DNA of 6,854 bases from Candidatus Gottesmanbacteria bacterium RBG_16_37_8 (GCA_001779055.1 MFJA01000023.1:4177-11030); one strand, 5' to 3'. Shown: positions 1 to 5,942, counted from the first letter of the stretch. The notes: a model not told the origin generated them from the sequence alone. Numbers and translations: made by a program.

Positions 1-121
1 TGCTACCGCACATTATTATGAACCGGACAAAATAGCTAAAGCCAGTGAAGACTTAGGTGAGGCTATGAAAGGACAAGAAATTTCTGCCCTGGAGACAAAA
101 ATGGCTTTACGTGGTATTTAA
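1..121 (+). CDS. pdxS: Pyridoxal 5'-phosphate synthase subunit PdxS, C-terminal end only
   Basis: The window opens inside this gene. Reading from base 2 gives 39 residues, beginning ATAHYYEPDKIAKASEDLG and ending KMALRGI before a TAA. This matches the C-terminal segment of PdxS (Pdx1/SNZ): the alanine-threonine-histidine-tyrosine stretch, the LGEAM motif and the closing M-x-x-RG. PdxS is the (beta-alpha)8-barrel synthase that joins ribose 5-phosphate, glyceraldehyde 3-phosphate and ammonia into pyridoxal 5'-phosphate in the cytoplasm. The catalytic lysines lie upstream of the window and cannot be checked. The next gene, 17 bases downstream on the same strand, is its glutaminase partner PdxT, which strongly supports the call and suggests co-transcription. 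Confidence 0.93.
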   Translation, partial: ATAHYYEPDKIAKASEDLGEAMKGQEISALETKMALRGI

Positions 122-138
122 CTTCCCTATTATTCATC

Positions 139-732
139 ATGAAATCAAAACAAATTGGGGTTCTCGCTTTCCATGGCGATGTATCAGAACATATTGAAAC
201 TTCAAGACAAGCCGCTAAAAATCTTCAATTAGATATTAAAGTTATCCCTGTCCGCACAAAAAATATTATTCGCAATCTGGATGCTTTAATCATCCCTGGT
301 GGTGAAAGTACTACACTTTTTAAACTATGCCAACGTGAAGGTATGTGGGAAGATATGGGGAAAATAAAGAATATATTTGGTACCTGTGCAGGAGCGATAA
401 TACTGGCCAAGGTTGTACTTCATAAAACCCCTGATCAAAAGACGCTGAAGTTGATGAATATAAATATTGACAGAAATGCTTACGGCAGGCAGATAAATTC
501 TTTTGAAAAAGATATTGATACAAGTTTAGGTAGGATACACGCAGTATTTATCCGTGCTCCCAGAATATTAAGTGTCGGGACAGATGTAAAAATACTTGCC
601 AAAAACGATGGTGAGATAATCGCTTGTGAACAAAAGAAAGGAAATAGTTATTACTTAGCTTCGTGTTTCCATCCAGAACTTACCTCAACCATATTTCATG
701 AATACTTTTTGAAGAAAATTTATCAGAATTAA
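139..732 (+). CDS. pdxT: Pyridoxal 5'-phosphate synthase glutaminase subunit PdxT
   Basis: PdxT is a class I (triad) glutamine amidotransferase. It hydrolyses glutamine and channels the ammonia to PdxS. The protein has 197 residues, normal for the family (about 190-200). Visible landmarks are the N-terminal strand IGVLAFHGD (6-14), the oxyanion-loop GGES (54-57), the nucleophile Cys83 in GTCAG (81-85), the RNAYGRQ segment (112-118), FIRAP (137-141), and the triad His178 and Glu180 in FHPELT. All catalytic residues are present, so it should be active. One oddity is His12, where most homologues have Gln (LQG). No Shine-Dalgarno sequence is seen before the ATG. The start was chosen because it follows the pdxS stop by 17 bases and gives the normal N-terminus. 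It converges with the DUF4349 gene, with only 12 bases between the two stops and no terminator there. Confidence 0.96.
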   Translation: MKSKQIGVLAFHGDVSEHIETSRQAAKNLQLDIKVIPVRTKNIIRNLDALIIPGGESTTLFKLCQREGMWEDMGKIKNIFGTCAGAIILAKVVLHKTPDQKTLKLMNINIDRNAYGRQINSFEKDIDTSLGRIHAVFIRAPRILSVGTDVKILAKNDGEIIACEQKKGNSYYLASCFHPELTSTIFHEYFLKKIYQN

Positions 733-744
733 ACACCCGTCCGT

Positions 745-1662
745 CTATTTCTTAACTGTTCTTTTTGAAGAATATTTCCCTTTGATATAAAGGACGATTA
801 ATAAAACAGGTACCCAGACAACTGCATAAACAGTTAACCAGATTATCCAAGTCCCTACTTTTCTTAATTGATCAACCAGAGATCTGACCGCCTGTTTGAA
901 GATAACCTCAGGTCGGAAGGTGTCGGTCGGTGCATAAGGCAAAGAGAATTCATCAGTTGAAAGATTAACAGATATTTTAGCCATCAGAGCGCTCTTATCT
1001 AAGAAATTTTGTTGTCCCTTAAGACTGTCAATTTGTTCCTGTATATTAATGATTTCTCTCTGAATATTGAGAATATCTGATATTTCAACCGCTTTATTGA
1101 AAAGCTCCTGGAATTTCAACAGAGTCCTGTTTAAAGTAGCAATTCTGGCATCCAGGTCAACATACTGATCAGTTACATCCTCTCCTGTCAGGTTTTCCCA
1201 AACAACCTTAATACCTAAACTGCGAAGAAAAATAAGAGACTCGTCAAATTTCGCCTGTGGTACCCTTATGACTATATACCCGCTTGGAGCTTCCCCCGGA
1301 TTGGAAAGACTGGTATTTACCATATAACCGCCAATTCTTTTGGCAAAAGTCATTATTTTATCAGTGGCATCTCTGACATTTTTAACTTGGATTGATAACT
1401 GTGATTCAGAGATCACTTTTCTGTCAGTTACATCCGGAGCCGGAGCATAGTCAGGTTGCGGAGGCACAATGCCTCGTCCCATATATGATGGAGAGCCCAA
1501 CTTAAGACTCATTCCTTCACTTACTCCCGTCATGGGAGCAGAATCATAAGTATTTGGTCTTAAGGGAACAATTCCACCTGAATTTTTATAGAGGAGATAA
1601 ATAATAACCAAAATGAGCAGGCTGGTTATTTTATGGGATTTTATATATTCCCAGATTTTCAT
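745..1662 (-). CDS. DUF4349 domain-containing membrane protein
   Basis: This is a 305-residue protein of unknown function that matches the DUF4349 family as I recall it. A short basic N-terminus precedes a hydrophobic helix (about 12-25). A Pro/Gly/Tyr-rich linker (about 30-80) leads to the globular domain (about 82-235), which carries the family-typical GEDVTDQYVDLDARI (160-174). That motif runs into a predicted coiled coil (about 172-222, with ILNIQREIINIQEQI at 197-211). A second membrane helix (about 271-293) and a lysine-rich tail follow. Basic residues flanking both helices suggest that both ends are cytoplasmic and the middle lies outside the membrane. There is no cysteine, hence no lipobox. 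It is transcribed away from tuf, is the only gene here ending in TAG, and has no Shine-Dalgarno site. A role in the cell envelope is a guess; the family has no established function that I know of. Confidence 0.85.
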   Translation of the reverse strand: MKIWEYIKSHKITSLLILVIIYLLYKNSGGIVPLRPNTYDSAPMTGVSEGMSLKLGSPSYMGRGIVPPQPDYAPAPDVTDRKVISESQLSIQVKNVRDATDKIMTFAKRIGGYMVNTSLSNPGEAPSGYIVIRVPQAKFDESLIFLRSLGIKVVWENLTGEDVTDQYVDLDARIATLNRTLLKFQELFNKAVEISDILNIQREIINIQEQIDSLKGQQNFLDKSALMAKISVNLSTDEFSLPYAPTDTFRPEVIFKQAVRSLVDQLRKVGTWIIWLTVYAVVWVPVLLIVLYIKGKYSSKRTVKK

Positions 1663-1668
1663 AATTTC

Positions 1669-1698
1669 ATCTTAGTTTAAATAGTTAAAAGCTGTCAA
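1669..1698 (-). promoter_or_regulatory. Candidate sigma-70 promoter for the DUF4349 gene, possibly leaderless
   Basis: On the minus strand a perfect -35 TTGACA (1698-1693) is followed by 18 bases and a 4-of-6 -10 box, TAAGAT (1674-1669). Counting seven bases past the -10 box puts +1 at 1662, which is the A of the ATG. The gene has no Shine-Dalgarno sequence, which fits a leaderless mRNA. The spacing and sequence are seen; promoter activity is inferred, and the -10 box is imperfect. Confidence 0.5.
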
Positions 1699-1711
1699 TT
1701 TCCTAATCCTC

Positions 1712-1740
1712 TTGCGTAGCTAAAAACCTTATTGTATAAT
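1712..1740 (+). promoter_or_regulatory. Strong sigma-70 type promoter for tuf
   Basis: The -35 box TTGCGT (1712-1717, four of six consensus bases) is separated by exactly 17 bases from a perfect -10 TATAAT (1735-1740). The predicted +1 is the A at 1747, 55 bases before the tuf ATG. Position, spacing and the highly expressed gene downstream all agree. It lies back to back with the leftward promoter candidate in the same 139-base gap. Confidence 0.78.
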
Positions 1741-1746
1741 CCTTTT

Positions 1747-1772
1747 ACCCAAAATTAGTTGGGTAGTTTTTT
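1747..1772 (+). promoter_or_regulatory. Hairpin plus T-tract in the tuf 5' leader
   Basis: ACCCAA (1747-1752) pairs with TTGGGT (1759-1764) around a six-base loop. Six T follow at 1767-1772. The shape resembles a small intrinsic terminator, but the stem begins at the predicted transcription start of tuf and nothing on the plus strand nearby needs terminating. It could be a 5' stabilising stem-loop, a promoter-proximal attenuator or a dyad operator at +1. The six-pair stem with three G-C pairs is weak, so a chance inverted repeat is possible. Confidence 0.5.
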
Positions 1773-1801
1773 AATTATAAAAATCAGAAAGGAGAAAAGT
1801 T

Positions 1802-2986
1802 ATGGCTCAAGCTGTATTTCAAAGAACAAAACCGCATCTTAATATCGGTACTATTGGTCATGTCGATCATGGTAAAACTACCTTGACATCAGCCATCACC
1901 CACGTTTTGGCCAGTAAAGGTTTAGCCAAAGCTCTCAAATATGAAGAAATAGATAACGCCCCTGAAGAAAAAGCCCGCGGAGTTACCATTAATATTCATC
2001 ATTCTGAATATGAAACCGTTAAACGTCATTATGCACATATTGATGCTCCGGGTCATGCTGATTATATTAAAAATATGATAACAGGCGCCGCTCAAATGGA
2101 TGGCGCTATTTTAGTTGTTTCGGCCCCGGATGGTCCCATGCCGCAAACCAGAGAGCATATTCTTTTAGCCGGACAGGTAAATGTTCCGGCCATTATTGTT
2201 TATATGAATAAAACTGATATGGTTGCTGATAAAGAACTGCTTGACCTGGTGGAAATGGAAGTCAGAGAACTTCTGACCAAATACGGTTTCCCCGGAGATA
2301 AGGTTCCGGTAATTAGAGGCAGTGCTCTTAAAGCTCTTCAGGGTGATGCCGAAGCAGTCAAATCAGTTGAAGAACTGATGGAGAAAGTTGACGAATATAT
2401 TCCGTCTCCAACCAGAGATGTCGACAAACCTTTTCTTATGCCTATTGAGGATGTTTTTTCCATAAAAGGAAGAGGCACAGTTGTTACCGGCCGAGTAGAA
2501 CGCGGTAAATTGAAAGTAAATGAAGAAGTAGAGATTGTCGGAATAAAAGCAACCCAAAAATCGGTTGTTACCGGCATTGAAATGTTCAGAAAATCCCTTA
2601 ACGAAACAATAGCCGGCGACAATACAGGCCTTCTTTTAAGGGGAATAGAAAAACATCAGGTTGAAAGGGGACAAGTTATTGCCAAACAGGGATCAATCAC
2701 CCCTCATACTGATTTTGAGGCTGAAGCTTATATCCTGACCAAAGAAGAAGGGGGTCGTCACACACCTTTCTTCACCGGATACAGGCCTCAGTTTTATATT
2801 AGGACAACAGATGTTACGGCTGAAGTTACTTTACCAAAAGGTGTGGAAATGGTCATGCCTGGTGATAATGCCAAAATGACAGTAAAATTAATTGTCCCTG
2901 TCGCTCTTGAAGAAGGTCAAAGATTTGCTATTCGTGAAGGTGGTCATACGGTAGGAGCAGGAGTGATCACCAAAATAAGTAAGTAA
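1802..2986 (+). CDS. tuf: Elongation factor Tu
   Basis: EF-Tu is the GTPase that carries aminoacyl-tRNA to the ribosomal A site. The length, 394 residues, is standard. The GTPase domain shows G1 GHVDHGKT (19-26), G2 RGVTIN (59-64, with Mg-binding Thr62), G3 DAPGH (81-85, with catalytic His85), G4 NKTD (136-139) and G5 SAL (174-176). Domain 2 holds GRGTVVTGRVERG (223-235). Domain 3 holds EGGRHTPFF (316-324), GYRPQFY (326-332) and REGGHTVGAG (378-387). G3 is DAPGH rather than the usual bacterial DCPGH, and G4 has Thr in place of the E. coli Cys. The whole protein contains no cysteine. A strong Shine-Dalgarno, AAAGGAG at 1788-1794, sits seven bases before the ATG and fixes the start. It is the first gene after the promoter at 1712-1740, with rpsJ 12 bases behind. 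Confidence 0.99.
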   Translation: MAQAVFQRTKPHLNIGTIGHVDHGKTTLTSAITHVLASKGLAKALKYEEIDNAPEEKARGVTINIHHSEYETVKRHYAHIDAPGHADYIKNMITGAAQMDGAILVVSAPDGPMPQTREHILLAGQVNVPAIIVYMNKTDMVADKELLDLVEMEVRELLTKYGFPGDKVPVIRGSALKALQGDAEAVKSVEELMEKVDEYIPSPTRDVDKPFLMPIEDVFSIKGRGTVVTGRVERGKLKVNEEVEIVGIKATQKSVVTGIEMFRKSLNETIAGDNTGLLLRGIEKHQVERGQVIAKQGSITPHTDFEAEAYILTKEEGGRHTPFFTGYRPQFYIRTTDVTAEVTLPKGVEMVMPGDNAKMTVKLIVPVALEEGQRFAIREGGHTVGAGVITKISK

Positions 2987-2998
2987 GGAAAGAATTCA

Positions 2999-3307
2999 AT
3001 GCCGAAAGGGAGAATTAGAGTACGTTTAAAAGCATATGACGGCAGGATCATAGATGATTCTTGCCAGAAGATTTTGGATACGGCCATTAGGACCGGTGCC
3101 CGGGTCGTTGGCCCTATTCCTTTGCCGACAGACAGGGAACATTATTCCGTTCCCCGTTCTCCCTTTACTGATAAGGATAGTAGGGAAGACTTTATCATTA
3201 AGACTCATAAGAGGTTAATTGACATTATAGAACCGACAGATAAGACAATTGATAGCTTGATGCATTTGGAATTACCGGCCGGAGTCGATATCACTATCAA
3301 AATGTAG
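2999..3307 (+). CDS. rpsJ: 30S ribosomal protein S10
   Basis: S10 (uS10) sits in the 30S head. In other bacteria it also acts as NusE, pairing with NusB in transcription antitermination. The length of 102 residues is normal. The N-terminus RIRVRLKAYD (5-14), the family signature AIRTGARVVGPIPLPT (29-44), the KTHKRLIDI stretch (68-76) and the C-terminal LPAGVDI (92-98) are all in place. The ribosome site AAGGA (2985-2989) overlaps the tuf stop codon and lies nine bases before the ATG, so the two genes are almost certainly on one transcript. Unusually, an intrinsic terminator follows before rplC, so S10 appears grouped with tuf rather than with the rest of the S10 cluster. Confidence 0.98.
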   Translation: MPKGRIRVRLKAYDGRIIDDSCQKILDTAIRTGARVVGPIPLPTDREHYSVPRSPFTDKDSREDFIIKTHKRLIDIIEPTDKTIDSLMHLELPAGVDITIKM

Positions 3308-3397
3308 GTCAAAACTGAAAAAAGAATAAATGATATCTGAAATAATGGTAAAAGCCAGGTGTCTTGATACATAATTAATAATAGGATTAGGTTGCAT

Positions 3398-3427
3398 AAA
3401 AAAGCCCCGATCCGGGGCTAATTTTTT
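3398..3427 (+). terminator. Intrinsic terminator between rpsJ and rplC
   Basis: AGCCCCG (3403-3409) pairs perfectly with CGGGGCT (3413-3419) around a three-base loop, giving seven pairs of which six are G-C. Six T follow at 3422-3427, and six A precede at 3398-3403, so it could stop transcription in either direction. It is by far the strongest hairpin in the window. It lies 90 bases past the rpsJ stop and ends 14 bases before the rplC ATG, leaving just enough room for the rplC Shine-Dalgarno. The rest of the 134-base gap (3308-3397) is AT-rich, and I find no convincing promoter there. Rightward transcription of the ribosomal genes must therefore read through it or start at a promoter I cannot recognise. 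Confidence 0.88.
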
Positions 3428-3441
3428 ATTAAGAGGTAAAA

Positions 3442-4092
3442 ATGTTAAACAGTCTAATTGGTACAAAAATAAATCAAAGTCAGATGTTTGATGAGAAAGG
3501 AATGCGCATGGCGGTAACTAATATTTTAGCCGGTCCCTGTGTGGTGGTCAGTATTAAGGAAGAAGCAAAAGACGGTTTTAATGCAGTTGTTGTAGGCTTT
3601 GGTCAAAGAAGGCTTATTACCGTTAAAAAACCAATTCAGGGAATTTTGAAAAAGGCGGGGATCATAGAAAAACCACCCCGCTTTTTAAAAGAGCTGAGAA
3701 TAACAGGTACAGAAGACGAAAAAGATGCCATCATGCCAGGCCAAAGCGTCTCTGTAGGGGATGTATTTAAGGAAGGAGATTTGGTTCAAGTGACAGGAAC
3801 ATCAAAAGGTGCAGGATTTGCCGGAGTAGTCAAAAGACATCATTTCAAAGGCGGTCCCCGTACCCATGGTCAGTCAGATAGGGAAAGAGCTCCGGGTTCT
3901 ATAGGTCAGACTACAACCCCCGGTCGTGTTTATAAAGGTAAAAGAATGGCTGGTCGCATGGGCAATCAAAAGGTTACCATCAAAAATCTCAAAGTAGTCA
4001 AAATTGATCCGGAAAAAAACCTTTTAACTCTCAAAGGATTAGTCGCCGGTAAAAGAAATTCTCTCCTTTTAATTAAAAAAATAGTCAAGTAA
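3442..4092 (+). CDS. rplC: 50S ribosomal protein L3
   Basis: L3 (uL3) is an early-assembly 23S rRNA binder whose central extension reaches towards the peptidyl transferase centre. The protein has 216 residues, typical for the family. It has the opening LIGTKINQSQMFDE (5-18), AGPCVVVSI (30-38), the signature region VTGTSKGAGFAGVVKRH (117-133), the extension loop with THGQ (141-144) and RAPGSIGQTTTPGRV (149-163), and GRMGNQKVTI (171-180). Gln156 in SIGQ aligns with E. coli Gln150, which PrmB methylates there; many bacteria have another residue at this position. A Shine-Dalgarno AGAGG (3432-3436) lies five bases before the ATG and immediately after the terminator T-tract. It is the first gene of a tightly spaced group in which each of the next four genes begins two bases after the previous stop. 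Confidence 0.98.
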   Translation: MLNSLIGTKINQSQMFDEKGMRMAVTNILAGPCVVVSIKEEAKDGFNAVVVGFGQRRLITVKKPIQGILKKAGIIEKPPRFLKELRITGTEDEKDAIMPGQSVSVGDVFKEGDLVQVTGTSKGAGFAGVVKRHHFKGGPRTHGQSDRERAPGSIGQTTTPGRVYKGKRMAGRMGNQKVTIKNLKVVKIDPEKNLLTLKGLVAGKRNSLLLIKKIVK

Positions 4093-4094
4093 AA

Positions 4095-4868
4095 ATGCCA
4101 AAAAAACAGACAGTCAAAATAAAAGATCTTAAGGTCGACGTTTATAATGTTAAAGGCGAAAAAACAGGCAAAATTACTTTACCTGAAAATGTTTTTGCCG
4201 CCAAAGTAAATCCCGTTTTATTGGCTCAATCAGTCAGAGTCTTCCAGGTAAATCAAAGATTGGGGACAAGAAAAACAAAGACAAGAGGTGAAGTAAATCA
4301 TTCTGGTAGAAAAATCTATCGCCAGAAAGGAACCGGCCGGGCCAGACATGGAAGCATCAAGGCACCAATATTTATTGGCGGTGGTGTTGCTCATGGTCCG
4401 AAATTGAAGGATTATCAATTAAATCTTTCCAAAAAAATGCGCCGCCTCGCTTTGTACGGAGCCTTAACTCATAAATATCAGACTGATTCGATTAAATTTA
4501 TTAATCATCTAAACGAGTTTCCCGCCAAAACAAAAAAAATGGTTGAATTTTTAGAAAATTTCAAACTTCTTAAGGATAAAAAGAAAAAAAGTTCACTACT
4601 TTTAGTTACTGATAAGATTAGACATGAAGTTATTCTTTCCGGTCGCAATTTGCCGTATCTTTCAATTACTCCTGTCAATCAGTTAAATACCTATGAGGTA
4701 TTAAGGAATAATTGTTTGTTAATGGAAAAAAATACTGTTGATATTTTACAGGGTAAAGCTTCCTCACCTGCCCCGCTTGTCGAAAAATCAAAAACAGTCA
4801 ATAAAGAGCTTCCCAAAAAATCAAAAACTGTAAAAGAAAATAAATCAAAAAGAAAAACTAAAAAATAA
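4095..4868 (+). CDS. rplD: 50S ribosomal protein L4 with a lysine-rich C-terminal tail
   Basis: L4 (uL4) binds 23S rRNA, and its long loop lines the exit-tunnel constriction. In E. coli it also represses its own operon. At 257 residues it is about 50 longer than usual. The core is clear: the loop GTRKTKTRGEV (57-67), YRQKGTGRARHGSIKAP (75-91), GGGVAHGPK (95-103), and the C-terminal nucleotide-like fold with SGRNLPYL (182-189) and the NTYEVL stretch (198-203). Lys78 matches E. coli Lys63, a macrolide-contact site. The N-terminus is roughly a dozen residues longer than average. The C-terminal tail (about 219-257) is Lys/Ser rich and includes an 11-residue near-repeat. The ATG lies two bases after the rplC TAA with no Shine-Dalgarno, so translation probably relies on coupling to rplC. 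Confidence 0.97.
   Translation: MPKKQTVKIKDLKVDVYNVKGEKTGKITLPENVFAAKVNPVLLAQSVRVFQVNQRLGTRKTKTRGEVNHSGRKIYRQKGTGRARHGSIKAPIFIGGGVAHGPKLKDYQLNLSKKMRRLALYGALTHKYQTDSIKFINHLNEFPAKTKKMVEFLENFKLLKDKKKKSSLLLVTDKIRHEVILSGRNLPYLSITPVNQLNTYEVLRNNCLLMEKNTVDILQGKASSPAPLVEKSKTVNKELPKKSKTVKENKSKRKTKK
4785..4850 (+). repeat. In-frame 33-base direct repeat in the rplD tail
   Basis: Two 33-base units encode residues 231-241 and 242-252 of L4, each starting KSKTV. The DNA shares an exact 13-base core, AAAAATCAAAAAC, at 4783-4795 and 4816-4828, exactly 33 bases apart. The second halves of the units have diverged. It looks like a duplication inside a low-complexity, lysine-rich tail; the A-rich codons could also produce such similarity by chance. 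Confidence 0.55.
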
Positions 4869-4870
4869 TT

Positions 4871-5167
4871 ATGTTGATATCACCGATTGTAAAAAAACCG
4901 CTTATCTCAGAAAAATCATTGCTTGATGCCAAATTAGGTATCTATACATTTATAGTAGACAAAAGAGCCAATAAAATCGAAATAGCCAGAGAGATAGAAA
5001 GTCTTTTTAAAGTAAATGTAACTTCAATAAAAACAGAAATAGTAAAAGGAAAAGAAAAATCAGTTGGAAAGAAGCGGATAAAAACCAGGCTTGCGGATAG
5101 AAAAAAAGCCAGGGTGAGGTTAAAAACAGGCCAATCAATCGAACTTTTTGAAGTCGGAGGTAAATAA
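4871..5167 (+). CDS. rplW: 50S ribosomal protein L23
   Basis: L23 (uL23) sits beside the polypeptide exit and docks trigger factor and the signal recognition particle. At 98 residues it has normal length. Visible features are the N-terminal PLISEKS (10-16), the NKIEIAREIESLFKVNV helix region (34-50), a basic loop rich in Lys/Arg (about 59-81) and the last strand ending FEVGGK (93-98). Glu14 in SEK corresponds to E. coli Glu18, the trigger-factor contact. The ATG follows the rplD TAA by two bases, and the preceding sequence is nearly all A/T with no Shine-Dalgarno, so re-initiation by ribosomes finishing rplD is the likely way it is translated. Confidence 0.97.
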   Translation: MLISPIVKKPLISEKSLLDAKLGIYTFIVDKRANKIEIAREIESLFKVNVTSIKTEIVKGKEKSVGKKRIKTRLADRKKARVRLKTGQSIELFEVGGK

Positions 5168-5169
5168 AA

Positions 5170-5940
5170 ATGAGAAGCTTAACGTCTAAACGTCCTGAAA
5201 AATCATTGACCAATTTGTTAAAGAAAAATTCCGGCAGAAATTCTACCGGCAAAATAACAGTCAGGCACCAGGGTGGCCGCCAGAAAAGATTTTATCGTCT
5301 TATTGATTTTAGGCGTGATAAATTTGAGGTTCCGGGCAAAATTGTTGCTTTTGAATATGATCCAAATAGAAATGTGGATTTAGCTCTGGTTTATTACACA
5401 GATGGTGAAAAAAGATATATTCTCTCTCCTCAAGGTTTAACTCTTGGTGAAAAAATATTATCAGGTAAAAGTGCCGAACCAAAAACCGGTAATGCACTGC
5501 CCATGTCCAATATTCCCATCGGTTTACCTATTCATAATGTTGAACTCCACCCCGGTCGTGGTGGCCAAATTGTCAGAAGCGCCGGTACTGTGGCCCAAAT
5601 TTTGGCCAAAGAACATGGCGTTGTTCATTTAAAATTACCTTCAGGTGAAGTCCGTAAAATCAAAGATAATTGTCTGGCAACTGTCGGACAATTAGGTAAT
5701 GCAGAATGGAAAGATACCCCGATTGGTAAAGCCGGCCGTTCACGTTTAATGGGTAGAAGACCGGAAGTCAGAGGAACAGCCATGCATCCTGCATCCCATC
5801 CTCATGGGGGCGGTGAAGGCCGTTCAGGAGTAGGTTTAAAAAGTTCCAAAACTCCCTGGGGTAAAGTTGCCCGAGGATTAAGAACCAGGAAAAAGAGAAA
5901 ATATTCTGATAAATATATAATTACCAGAAGGAAAAAATAA
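5170..5940 (+). CDS. rplB: 50S ribosomal protein L2, shortened N-terminus
   Basis: L2 (uL2) is needed for subunit joining and supports the peptidyl transferase centre. The protein has 256 residues; most bacterial L2 proteins have about 275. The core is complete: RPEKSL (8-13), GKITVRHQGG (27-36), EYDPNR (62-67), GEKRYILSPQGL (79-90), HPGRGGQIVRSAGT (127-140), and RGTAMHPASHPHGGGEGR (201-218), including His210, which aligns with the important E. coli His229. The missing part is the first 20 or so residues, where other L2 proteins have the KxYKPTTPGRR segment. A stop codon in the same frame at 5161-5163 rules out an earlier start. AMHP replaces the usual AMNP. A good Shine-Dalgarno, GGAGG (5156-5160), lies inside the end of rplW, nine bases before the ATG, with two bases between the genes. 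Confidence 0.98.
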   Translation: MRSLTSKRPEKSLTNLLKKNSGRNSTGKITVRHQGGRQKRFYRLIDFRRDKFEVPGKIVAFEYDPNRNVDLALVYYTDGEKRYILSPQGLTLGEKILSGKSAEPKTGNALPMSNIPIGLPIHNVELHPGRGGQIVRSAGTVAQILAKEHGVVHLKLPSGEVRKIKDNCLATVGQLGNAEWKDTPIGKAGRSRLMGRRPEVRGTAMHPASHPHGGGEGRSGVGLKSSKTPWGKVARGLRTRKKRKYSDKYIITRRKK

Positions 5941-5942
5941 AT

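Noticed and set aside
225..523. Two minus-strand open frames opposite pdxT
   Set aside because: Both lie inside an intact, well-conserved pdxT, have no ribosome sites and resemble no known protein.
733..744. Possible shared terminator between the convergent pdxT and DUF4349 genes
   Set aside because: The 12 bases between the stops contain no inverted repeat and no T-tract.
1660..1671. A minus-strand three-codon frame, ATG AAA TTA TGA, overlapping the DUF4349 start
   Set aside because: It is too short to judge, has no ribosome site and would lie upstream of the predicted transcription start.
2338..2622. Minus-strand open frames of 94 and 64 codons opposite tuf
   Set aside because: They are shadows of the tuf coding sequence, which is conserved throughout this stretch.
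3364..3392. TTGATA as a -35 box for an rplC promoter upstream of the terminator hairpin
   Set aside because: At spacings of 15-18 bases the -10 candidates (such as TTAGGT at 3387-3392) match poorly. The better -10-like boxes, CATAAT at 3370-3375 and AATAAT at 3377-3382, have no -35 partner.
3350..3406. AAAAGCC at 3350-3356 repeats the left arm of the terminator (3400-3406) and might form an antiterminator
   Set aside because: Competing pairing with the right arm would have only about four solid pairs, far weaker than the seven-pair terminator stem.
5444..5632. Plus-strand open frame of 62 codons inside rplB
   Set aside because: It lies wholly within conserved L2 sequence, in another frame and without a ribosome site.
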